Source of the DNA: Prevotellaceae bacterium
GTDB lineage: Bacteria > Bacteroidota > Bacteroidia > Bacteroidales > UBA932
Length of the DNA: 8,249 nt
Assembly (NCBI GenBank): GCA_031273285.1
Contig: JAISSE010000075.1
Coordinates: forward strand, 1 to 8,249
Reading direction: 5' to 3'
Positions 1 through 5,578 of this stretch are shown piece after piece (position 1 is the first letter of the stretch; each line of letters begins with the position of its first letter). The position numbers were made by a program, and so were the translations under genes. Below the pieces are notes generated by a model. The model made no database searches and was not told where the DNA came from. It worked only from the letters and a program-made list of their open reading frames with translations.

Positions 1-2139
1 CTGATTTGTTTTTGGGTCGCGCTTAAACGGAACTCAGGTTACTATATTAAAGGAGATTTTACCATGATCGGCAATACTAATATGACAGGAAACCCTTACA
101 GTAATACGGGAAATAATAGTACCTCAAATATGATATTTATTGACATTGATAATGATACGACAACTATTAATTCATCAATGGCAAATCTGCAATTCAATAA
201 TGAAAATGGAGCCGACCTTGCTTGTACCCATATTATTTATGCGGGTCTGTATTGGAATGCCCATTTGCCTAATATCGCTTCGGATACATGGACGGAAACC
301 AAGGATGGACGGACAGTTACTTTGAATAAACGAAAAATGCAGTTTAAACATGCGTCGGATACAATGTATCACACTGTGGAAGCCGATATGGGAAATATTT
401 ATTTTAGTGATGCATATATAGTTGGATATGTAGAAGTTACTGACTATGTGCAACAATATGGAATAGGAGATTATTATGCCGCTAATGTGCCAGGAAAACA
501 GGGAAATAATAATAATGCTTCTGGAGGATGGGGATTGATTGTGATTTACGAAAATGAAAAAATGAAATGGCGTACTATTTCAGCGCAGGATGGGGCTATT
601 CATATAAATACTAATGGAGGAGCTCTTTATTTTAGCATTAATAATATTCAAACAACTCAAACAGGTCAGGTAAATGCAAAGATGGGATTAATGGTTTCGG
701 ACGGAGACGTTTTGTGTGATTACTTCCATCTTTTGAATACCAACAATACCTGGACTCCTTTAAGTCATGCGAGTAATTCCGTAACCGATTTTTTCAATTC
801 TTCTATAGAAACAGGAGGAAATCCCCGAAATCCTAATCAACAAAATAATTATGCTGTTGATGTGGTGATGTTTGATGTTCCCAATCCAAGTAATACGAAT
901 ATTGCCAATAATCAAACATCTCTTGAATTTAAGGCAGGTACTACGAGTGATGGTTATACTATTCATACCTTTGTGCTTTCTGTAGACGCTTATATTCCCG
1001 ATTTGGTTTTGGATAATCGTGTAAGCAAAGTCGGCGGGCATGTAGTTGTTTCTCAGGATAGTCTTACCGCATTGCCCGAACAGGAGATTGAATATACCTT
1101 AGAAATCAGAAACACAGGCAACGAAACGGTTATCAATCCCGTTGTGGAAATCCCTGTCCCGTACAACATGGACTATTACGGCAGTTCGGCAGCATATTTT
1201 CTGACAACAGGCGTCCAGCCCGAATATATTGATAATACTAAAATGCTGCGGTGGACATTGGATTCCATTCCCGCAGCAAATCCCGGCGACATCGTTGCGC
1301 GACTGACATATACGCTTGCCGCAACGGGAGATTGCCATAAATTGTTGCAAATGCACTGCGATGACAGTGAAAACGTTACCGCAAGCGGTTCTTTCAGTGG
1401 AGAAGGCGCCATCAGCGGTCAGTCCATCAGCAATCTGGGGTTTGTGTATGATTATCATTCGGAGGGAGGATTATGCGATGCAACCCCCGTTACCATTCCG
1501 ACATCCATTACCATTGTTGATATGGAAGATTATTTGTCAGCCAATTGCATCAATCCGGATTTTCGTGTACGGGCTTGCCCTGCCGCGGGCGGTGAAATCA
1601 ATCTGTCGAAATACCTGGACACCATTGTGTCGCCAAATATCACATGGAGTCCCTCTCCTGCAATAGATCCCCTGACAGGCATCATTGACGCCGGCAAACT
1701 TGTCGCTCCGGGCACGTACACCTATACCTATACCTATACATATAGGGTAACAAATCCCTGCGTCGGCGGCATGACAGGAAAGATATATCTGAAAATGCTC
1801 GGCGGCAACAGTCTGAAACAGCCGCAGGACACCGTCACGGTATGCTACGAAACAGCCGAAGCGGTGAACATCAATCAAATCTTCGGCATCGACGCCGGCG
1901 GCACCTGGACGTATGTCGCCCCCGACGGCACTCCCGTCTTTCTCGCCCCGTATGTCAAGGAATCAGCAGCCTGCGGCGGCGCGGTAATCATGAACGGCAA
2001 AGGGATATACGAAAATTCGTCGATAGGCTTCTACGGCACAACCGATACCAAAAGGGTGGTGTTTACCTACACGCCGGCAGCCACAAGCTGCCTCGGCGGG
2101 AAAAAGTATACAATAGTAATAATACTCTATAAACTATAA
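1..2139 (+). CDS. Large secreted/surface protein with DUF11-like and tandem Ig-like domains, 5' end outside window
   Basis: The frame has no stop from base 1 to the TAA at 2137-2139, so 712 residues are visible and the true start is probably upstream. The ATG at 64 has an AAAGGAG eight bases ahead, but that string encodes part of YYIKGDFTMIGNTN, which resembles the segment that opens the mature region in related Bacteroidota surface proteins. Counting from that ATG, residues 1-310 form a beta-rich domain (IDIDNDTTT, YAGLYWNA, GGWGLIVIYE) of a type that in this phylum precedes DUF11 repeats. Residues about 313-463 look DUF11-like (EIEYTLEIRNTGNETV). Residues about 502-579 and 589-688 are two similar Cys-containing Ig-like units. 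No T9SS sorting domain of type A or B is recognisable at the C-terminus. The likely role is an extracellular or cell-surface structural protein or adhesin; the specific function is unknown. The 5' half is AT-rich and the 3' half GC-rich. Confidence 0.82.
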   Translation: MICFWVALKRNSGYYIKGDFTMIGNTNMTGNPYSNTGNNSTSNMIFIDIDNDTTTINSSMANLQFNNENGADLACTHIIYAGLYWNAHLPNIASDTWTETKDGRTVTLNKRKMQFKHASDTMYHTVEADMGNIYFSDAYIVGYVEVTDYVQQYGIGDYYAANVPGKQGNNNNASGGWGLIVIYENEKMKWRTISAQDGAIHINTNGGALYFSINNIQTTQTGQVNAKMGLMVSDGDVLCDYFHLLNTNNTWTPLSHASNSVTDFFNSSIETGGNPRNPNQQNNYAVDVVMFDVPNPSNTNIANNQTSLEFKAGTTSDGYTIHTFVLSVDAYIPDLVLDNRVSKVGGHVVVSQDSLTALPEQEIEYTLEIRNTGNETVINPVVEIPVPYNMDYYGSSAAYFLTTGVQPEYIDNTKMLRWTLDSIPAANPGDIVARLTYTLAATGDCHKLLQMHCDDSENVTASGSFSGEGAISGQSISNLGFVYDYHSEGGLCDATPVTIPTSITIVDMEDYLSANCINPDFRVRACPAAGGEINLSKYLDTIVSPNITWSPSPAIDPLTGIIDAGKLVAPGTYTYTYTYTYRVTNPCVGGMTGKIYLKMLGGNSLKQPQDTVTVCYETAEAVNINQIFGIDAGGTWTYVAPDGTPVFLAPYVKESAACGGAVIMNGKGIYENSSIGFYGTTDTKRVVFTYTPAATSCLGGKKYTIVIILYKL
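1717..1743 (+). repeat. In-frame hexanucleotide tract (TATACC-type) encoding alternating Tyr-Thr
   Basis: Inside the surface protein gene, codons alternate TAC/TAT with ACC/ACA to give YTYTYTYTY, with three near-identical TATACC units in the middle. A six-base unit keeps frame when it slips, so copy changes would lengthen or shorten one beta strand without inactivating the protein. An alternating Thr/Tyr strand after GT is common in Ig-like repeats of this class, so selection for sequence could also explain it. Confidence 0.8.
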
Positions 2140-2155
2140 ACTATAAACTATAAAC
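2127..2155. repeat. Heptanucleotide tandem repeat, four copies of CTATAAA
   Basis: Four exact copies of CTATAAA run from 2127 to 2154, followed by C. The first two copies encode the last residues (LYKL) and supply the TAA stop of the surface protein gene, so the C-terminal tail of that protein is repeat-derived. A seven-base unit shifts frame when copy number changes, but each added unit also contains TAA, so the effect on the protein would be small. Confidence 0.9.
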
Positions 2156-2166
2156 GGCGCGAAGCG

Positions 2167-2202
2167 ATGAACAGTGAATAACGAACAATGAACAGTGAAT
2201 AA
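2167..2202. repeat. Direct repeat of ATGAACAGTGAATAA, 21-base period
   Basis: The 15-mer ATGAACAGTGAATAA occurs exactly at 2167-2181 and 2188-2202. GAACAG recurs at 2438-2443, suggesting that the same repeat family is scattered through the gap. Confidence 0.8.
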
Positions 2203-2231
2203 TGGGATTGTCAATCATGCGTGGATTGGAA

Positions 2232-2250
2232 AAAAATCCTTCGGATTTTT
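2232..2250 (+). terminator. Possible terminator hairpin downstream of the surface protein gene
   Basis: AAAAATCC (2232-2239) pairs perfectly with GGATTTTT (2243-2250) around a TTC loop. Only three pairs are G-C, and the U run is within the stem and not after it, so it is a weak intrinsic terminator candidate. It lies about 90 bases after the stop codon. Confidence 0.35.
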
Positions 2251-2253
2251 AAA

Positions 2254-2287
2254 AATTCGTGTAATTCGACTAAATTCGTGAAATTCG
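2254..2287. repeat. Four spaced AATTCG motifs, 9-10 base period
   Basis: AATTCG occurs at 2254, 2263, 2273 and 2282, mostly within AAATTCGTG. The 9-10 base spacing is close to one DNA turn, but the string also resembles repeats dispersed in Bacteroidota intergenic regions, which is the simpler reading. Confidence 0.7.
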
Positions 2288-2373
2288 TGGATGAAAAAAG
2301 TTAGCAGATAAAATATAACGCATTTTTATTGTGCACTTTCCTCTCTGAATTGAATGAATTTGATAATGCGTTA

Positions 2374-2413
2374 CCGATCCGGTTTGTTCCCCGCTTGCCG
2401 GGTCGGCTTTTTT
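2374..2413 (+). terminator. Intrinsic terminator with GC stem and T6 tract
   Basis: CCGATCCGG (2374-2382) pairs with CCGGGTCGG (2398-2406) with one G-U pair, a 15-base loop, then C and six Ts (2408-2413). This is the best intrinsic terminator in the window and probably ends transcription from the left-hand gene before fabD. It sits 235 bases past that gene's stop, with the repeat cluster between. Confidence 0.65.
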
Positions 2414-2435
2414 AGTGATTAACGCATAGTGATTA
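2413..2435. repeat. Direct repeat of TAGTGATTA, 14-base period
   Basis: TAGTGATTA is found exactly at 2413-2421 and 2427-2435, immediately after the terminator T tract and just before the GAACAG that opens the next hairpin. Confidence 0.6.
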
Positions 2436-2437
2436 GT

Positions 2438-2515
2438 GAACAGCGGGAGGCAGTCGATACGGTTGAAATTACACCTTTTATGGTGCGCCGTATCGGGACA
2501 CGGCGGTTACTGTTC
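2438..2515. other. Imperfect inverted repeat, about 78 bases, function unknown
   Basis: Three nested complementary pairs are visible: GAACAG (2438-2443) with CTGTTC (2510-2515), CGATACGG (2455-2462) with CCGTATCG (2488-2495), and CACC (2472-2475) with GGTG (2482-2485) around a six-base loop. This would fold as a long bulged hairpin in RNA or as a cruciform. It could be a small mobile or palindromic repeat or a structured transcript; no known RNA family is recognised. Confidence 0.5.
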
Positions 2516-2567
2516 GCTGTCAATCAGCTGTTTTCATGATTTTATGTCTTATAATTCATAATTTTAT

Positions 2568-2575
2568 TAGTTTTG
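2568..2575 (+). promoter_or_regulatory. Putative fabD promoter, -7 box TAGTTTTG
   Basis: TAGTTTTG matches the Bacteroidota -7 consensus TAnnTTTG. It lies 98 bases before the fabD start codon, implying transcription starting near 2581. No clear TTTG is present at the -33 position, only a T-rich stretch near 2541. Confidence 0.4.
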
Positions 2576-2580
2576 CATGT

Positions 2581-2631
2581 CGAAACGGGCGTTTTTGATG
2601 ATTTCGCAAAGAAACACTCATTGCCGTTTCG
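2581..2631 (+). other. Inverted repeat in the predicted fabD leader
   Basis: CGAAACGG (2581-2588) is the exact complement of CCGTTTCG (2624-2631), with 35 bases between. It begins where transcription would start from the TAGTTTTG box and ends 42 bases before the fabD ATG. It could be a leader stem-loop or a protein-binding site; no function is assigned. Confidence 0.35.
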
Positions 2632-2673
2632 GACGTATGACAGAAAATAATGTGTAATTGTTAAATATTAAAA

Positions 2674-3552
2674 ATGAAAGCATTCGTATTTCCCGGACAG
2701 GGTTCTCAGTTTTCCGGCATGGGAAAAGATTTGTATGAGACAGCGCGGGCAAAGGTTTTATTCGAACAGGCAAACGATATTCTGGGTTTCAAAATAACCG
2801 AAATCATGTTCGCAGGTACGGCTGAAGACCTTAAGCAGACGAAAGTTACGCAACCTGCGGTTTTTCTCCATTCGGTGATTCTTGCAAAGACATATCCCGA
2901 TTTCAGACCCGATATGGTCGCAGGGCATTCGCTCGGCGAATTTTCGGCACTGGTAGCCGCCGGAGCCATGGACTTCGAAAGCGGGTTGAAATTAGTGTCT
3001 GTCAGGGCTAAGGCGATGCAAAAAGCCTGCGAACTCCAACCTTCTACGATGGCTGCGATTTTGGGACTTGCGGATTCGACGGTCGAAGAAATATGCGCCG
3101 GAATCGACGGCATTGTCGTTCCCGCCAATTACAACTGCACGGGGCAGCTGGTTATTTCCGGAAGTATCCCCGCCGTGGAAAAAGCCTGCGAAAAACTCAA
3201 GGCGGCGGGAGCCAGACGGGCGCTTCCTCTTCCTGTCGGAGGGGCATTTCATTCTCCGTTAATGGAATCGGCGAGAATCGAACTGGAAGAAGCAATCGCG
3301 ACAACCGCTTTTAACACGCCTGTTTGCCCGATTTATCAGAATACGGACGCCAAACCCCAAACCGACCCGGAGATTATCAAGCAAAATCTTGTAAAACAAC
3401 TGACTGCTCCCGTAAGATGGACACAATCCGTGCAAAATATGATTGCCGACGGAGCCGTTTCGTTTGTGGAACTGGGTCCGGGAACAGTCCTGCAAGGGTT
3501 AATCAGGAAAATAAACAGCTCTGTAGAGGCAGAAAGCAAGCAAAGTCTTTGA
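2674..3552 (+). CDS. fabD: Malonyl-CoA:ACP transacylase FabD
   Basis: This cytoplasmic enzyme moves malonyl groups from malonyl-CoA to the phosphopantetheine arm of acyl carrier protein, supplying extender units for type II fatty acid synthesis. The 292 residues are close to the usual length (E. coli FabD has 309). Family motifs are intact: FPGQGSQ at residues 6-12 (oxyanion-hole Gln), GHSLGE at 84-89 with nucleophile Ser86, Arg111 in SVRAKAM for carboxylate binding, NYNCTGQ at 152-158, AFHSPLM at 191-197 with catalytic His193, and VELGPG near 265-270. The start at 2674 gives the expected MKAFVFPGQG N-terminus; upstream is A/T-rich without a Shine-Dalgarno, normal for Bacteroidota. No other fab genes adjoin it. 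Its stop overlaps the next start by one base, suggesting cotranscription and coupled translation. Confidence 0.97.
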   Translation: MKAFVFPGQGSQFSGMGKDLYETARAKVLFEQANDILGFKITEIMFAGTAEDLKQTKVTQPAVFLHSVILAKTYPDFRPDMVAGHSLGEFSALVAAGAMDFESGLKLVSVRAKAMQKACELQPSTMAAILGLADSTVEEICAGIDGIVVPANYNCTGQLVISGSIPAVEKACEKLKAAGARRALPLPVGGAFHSPLMESARIELEEAIATTAFNTPVCPIYQNTDAKPQTDPEIIKQNLVKQLTAPVRWTQSVQNMIADGAVSFVELGPGTVLQGLIRKINSSVEAESKQSL

Positions 3553-4226
3553 TGCAGGCGAACATACATAACAAAAACAGGCGGATTCTCCTTTTGGGGA
3601 GCATCGTCTGTTTTTGCTGGATTATGCTGATTTCAACGGATATATGCGCACAGCATTACGTCGGAATAAAAGGCGCTCAGGGGATTAATTCCGTAAGTTC
3701 CCTGCCCGTTTTCGACAGGCGTAACCTTACAACCTTCAGCCCCGGAATACTGTACCGTTACGAGCACAAGAAATATGCCGCGCTGCAGATTGAAGCCAAT
3801 TACATCAGTAAGGGATATATCCGAACGCCGGATACGATATCAATGACGCCGGAAACCACCAACCGCATCACTTCCTTCGAGTTGCCGCTGATGGCGCAGG
3901 GGTTTGTAAGGCTCGGCGCGTTTCGCCCCTATCTGACCGGCGGAGTGTTTGTCGGATATATTCTGGAACGAAGCGTTCAGGTAACAGGCGAAGAATCACG
4001 CAAATATGTATTCGACGAATACGACCGGCGATTCGAATACGGACTGGCGGGCGGCGGAGGGCTGGGAGTGAAAATCTCCGGGTTCGAAATTCAGGCGGAA
4101 GGCAGATATCATTACAGTTTTTCCTTTTTGAGAAATCCCGCTATCCCCGGAAACAGGTCAAATATGTATATAAACACCACACAAATAATGATTTCCGTGT
4201 CGCTGCTGTATCGTTTGTCAAAATAA
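3552..4226 (+). CDS. Outer-membrane beta-barrel protein (PorT-like family)
   Basis: The product has 224 residues. The ATG at 3552 shares its A with the fabD stop (TGATG) and gives a proper signal peptide: basic MQANIHNKNRR, then a hydrophobic stretch to about residue 28, with likely signal peptidase I cleavage after ICA (residue 33). There is no lipobox. The mature part begins QHYVGIKGAQGINSV and alternates short amphipathic strands with Gly-rich turns (YLTGGVFVGYILE, EYGLAGGGGLGVKI, FEIQAEGRYHYSF), ending in an aromatic-containing strand (ISVSLLYRLSK). This pattern fits the small outer-membrane barrels of the OMP_b-brl_2/PorT type common in Bacteroidota. PorT proper acts in type IX secretion, but nothing here shows that this member does, so I give no symbol. 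The frame is open upstream to 3324, but that part only overlaps fabD out of frame. Confidence 0.87.
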   Translation: MQANIHNKNRRILLLGSIVCFCWIMLISTDICAQHYVGIKGAQGINSVSSLPVFDRRNLTTFSPGILYRYEHKKYAALQIEANYISKGYIRTPDTISMTPETTNRITSFELPLMAQGFVRLGAFRPYLTGGVFVGYILERSVQVTGEESRKYVFDEYDRRFEYGLAGGGGLGVKISGFEIQAEGRYHYSFSFLRNPAIPGNRSNMYINTTQIMISVSLLYRLSK

Positions 4227-4355
4227 ACCGGCAGTTTCGACATTTGTACGCTTTTGTTTTCGACGAATTTTGATGATTTTCGATGTTTTATTCCGGTCAA
4301 AACAAACTTTTTTCACATTAATTATAAAAAATATGCCGTTACGTATCAGTGATTT

Positions 4356-4379
4356 AACATTTTTTTATAAAAAAATGTT
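4356..4379. promoter_or_regulatory. Perfect 24-bp AT-rich palindrome upstream of ssb
   Basis: The two 12-base halves are exact reverse complements (AACATTTTTTTA and its mirror), centred between 4367 and 4368. It lies 78 bases before the ssb ATG and 130 bases after the preceding stop. It could be an operator for ssb or a U-rich hairpin ending the fabD/barrel transcript, though the lack of G-C pairs makes a weak terminator. Confidence 0.5.
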
Positions 4380-4400
4380 GATAAATCCGAATAATAAATA

Positions 4401-4408
4401 TACCTTTA
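4401..4408 (+). promoter_or_regulatory. Weak candidate ssb promoter, TACCTTTA
   Basis: TACCTTTA fits the Bacteroidota -7 box TAnnTTTG at all but the last base, and GTTG at 4377-4380 lies 20 bases upstream, where the TTTG-like -33 element is expected. The region is so AT-rich that chance matches are likely. Confidence 0.25.
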
Positions 4409-4456
4409 TATCGAAATTAGTAATGTATAATAACAATATCGTAGTATTTTAATTTA

Positions 4457-4882
4457 ATGTCTTATAACAAAGTAATACTAATCGGAAATGCAGGTAAAGA
4501 CCCCGAAATTCGTCATTTGGACACCGGTGTGGCAGTGATCACACTGCCCGTCGCAACGACGGAACGGGTTAAAGACCGTTCCGGAGAATGGCGTGAAACA
4601 ACCGAATGGCATACCGTCGTTTTCTGGAGAGCATTGGCTGAATCGGTTGAGAAATATGTCCGAAAGGGCAGCCAAATTTTTGTTGAAGGCAAACTCCGAA
4701 GCCGATCCTGGGAAGACCAGAGCGGGCAGAAGAGGTATGCTACCGAAATTGTTGCCGAAACCCTCAAGGTCTTAACCCGCAGGGATGCTAATTTCCAACA
4801 TAATGGTCAACAAAGCGCCAAGCCGGTAATTCCCGTTACGGAGATTACCGCCCGCGACGAAGTTGACGATCTACCTTTCTGA
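4457..4882 (+). CDS. ssb: Single-stranded DNA-binding protein
   Basis: SSB coats single-stranded DNA during replication, recombination and repair and recruits partner enzymes. The 141-residue product has one OB-fold from about residues 1-107 (NKVILIGNAGKDPEIRH, ERVKDRSGEWRETTEWHTVVFW, YVRKGSQIFVEGKLRSRSW, YATEIVAETLKVL), with aromatic DNA-stacking candidates at Trp45, Trp51, Phe56, Trp57 and Trp85. A short Gln-rich linker leads to the acidic tip DEVDDLPF, the conserved C-terminal peptide that binds SSB partners. The linker is short compared with E. coli SSB (178 residues). The start is fixed by MSYNKVILIGN at the normal family N-terminus; no Shine-Dalgarno is visible. It appears monocistronic, between an AT-rich gap with a palindrome and a terminator-like hairpin. 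Confidence 0.97.
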   Translation: MSYNKVILIGNAGKDPEIRHLDTGVAVITLPVATTERVKDRSGEWRETTEWHTVVFWRALAESVEKYVRKGSQIFVEGKLRSRSWEDQSGQKRYATEIVAETLKVLTRRDANFQHNGQQSAKPVIPVTEITARDEVDDLPF

Positions 4883-4938
4883 AGACCTAAAACTGGACTG
4901 TCTGAAAACCGACTTTGTCAGGATTTTGAAAAGATGAG

Positions 4939-4968
4939 CCCCGGATTCCAATGTTCCGGGGTCCTTTT
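4939..4968 (+). terminator. Terminator hairpin after ssb, possibly bidirectional
   Basis: CCCCGGA (4939-4945) pairs with TCCGGGG (4955-4961) around a nine-base loop, followed by TCCTTTT. On the minus strand the same stem is followed by CTCATCTTTT, so it could also stop readthrough from tadA. It lies 56 bases after the ssb stop. Confidence 0.65.
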
Positions 4969-5010
4969 CAAAGGAAAAAAAAGAAAATCTCCCGCAAACA
5001 TCAACAAAAA

Positions 5011-5100
5011 GCACACAGATGACGCAGATTCAATAGGATTTACGCAGATAAATAAAAATAATCTGCGCAAATCCCTTAAAAATCCGCGTCATCTGCGTGC
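5011..5100. repeat. Dispersed-type inverted repeat, ~40-base arms
   Basis: The left arm (5011-5049, starting GCACACAGATGACGCAGATT) and the reverse complement of the right arm (5061-5100, starting GCACGCAGATGACGCGGATT) match at most positions, with one single-base length difference and A/G changes. An 11-base A/T-rich spacer separates them. The arms carry the CAGATGACGCAGAT / GGATTTACGCAGAT words that I recall from palindromic intergenic repeats in Bacteroidota genomes. It sits between convergent ssb and tadA, ending 9 bases before the tadA stop codon, so transcripts from tadA would end in a very stable stem-loop. Confidence 0.85.
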
Positions 5101-5109
5101 CGGACATTC

Positions 5110-5568
5110 TCAGGTTCTTATCTTCCGGAAAAACGATTTCAGCAAAGCGCTGTTTTGTTCCTTTAGCACGCCCTTTATTATCCGTGTTTTAGGATGCAAT
5201 ATGTTTTGACCGGCAAGCGAATATCCCCGTTTTTCATCGTCGGCGCCGTAAACGACGGCGCCCAGCTGCGCCCAGAAACAGGCTCCGGCGCACATCACGC
5301 ATGGCTCCAAAGTAACATACAACGTACATTCCGTAAGATATTTTCCTCCCGCGGTATTCGTGGCGGCGGTGATAGCCTGCATTTCGGCATGAGCAGTCGG
5401 GTCGTTCAGTGTTTCCGTGAGATTGTGCGCCCGCCCTATCACACGATTTTTCCATACAATCACCGCTCCCACGGGAATTTCGCCGGCGTCGAAGGCTTTC
5501 TCCGCCTCAATAATCGCTTCTCTCATAAAATACTCGTCGGAATACAGTTCCGCAATCAGATTCGTCAT
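5110..5568 (-). CDS. tadA: tRNA-specific adenosine deaminase TadA
   Basis: TadA is a zinc enzyme that converts adenosine 34 to inosine in the anticodon of tRNA-Arg(ACG), letting one tRNA read several Arg codons. The 152-residue product contains the cytidine/deoxycytidylate deaminase fold motifs: HAE at residues 60-62 (zinc ligand His60, proton-shuttle Glu62) and PCVMC at 89-93 (zinc ligands Cys90 and Cys93), with TLYVTLEPCVMCAGA as in TadA. The later GYSLAGQNILHPKT segment also fits bacterial TadA. A related purine or nucleoside deaminase is the main alternative. The start at 5568 lies 10 bases after the nrdJ stop; Met15 (DEYFMREAI) is a possible internal start but would lose a helix segment usually present. 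It is most likely transcribed with nrdJ. Confidence 0.94.
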   Translation of the reverse strand: MTNLIAELYSDEYFMREAIIEAEKAFDAGEIPVGAVIVWKNRVIGRAHNLTETLNDPTAHAEMQAITAATNTAGGKYLTECTLYVTLEPCVMCAGACFWAQLGAVVYGADDEKRGYSLAGQNILHPKTRIIKGVLKEQNSALLKSFFRKIRT

Positions 5569-5578
5569 CGCCGGATTT

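Larger units (their letters stand above)
2140..2673. other. 534-base non-coding gap between the surface protein gene and fabD
   Basis: No credible coding frame is seen on either strand. In order it holds the remainder of the CTATAAA repeat, a 21-base direct repeat (2167-2202), an A/T-stem hairpin (2232-2250), four spaced AATTCG motifs (2254-2287), a GC-stem hairpin with T tract (2374-2413), two TAGTGATTA copies (2413-2435), a larger imperfect hairpin (2438-2515) and a putative fabD promoter and leader hairpin (2568-2631). The first part reads as accumulated short repeats of kinds familiar from Bacteroidota intergenic DNA; that familiarity is from memory and not checked. Confidence 0.75.

Noticed and set aside
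3324..3551. N-terminal extension of the barrel protein frame
   Set aside because: It overlaps fabD out of frame, is basic and low in hydrophobic residues, and would bury the clear signal peptide that begins at 3552.
4270..4452. A 60-codon frame between the barrel gene and ssb
   Set aside because: It is a low-complexity Phe/Ile/Asn/Lys-rich translation of AT-rich DNA, spans the palindrome, and has no start signal.
5011..5100. CRISPR-like repeat
   Set aside because: There are only two arms in inverted orientation, with an 11-base spacer and no further copies.
4934..5209. A 91-codon plus-strand frame between ssb and tadA
   Set aside because: It is made of the terminator hairpin, the inverted repeat and the antisense of tadA.
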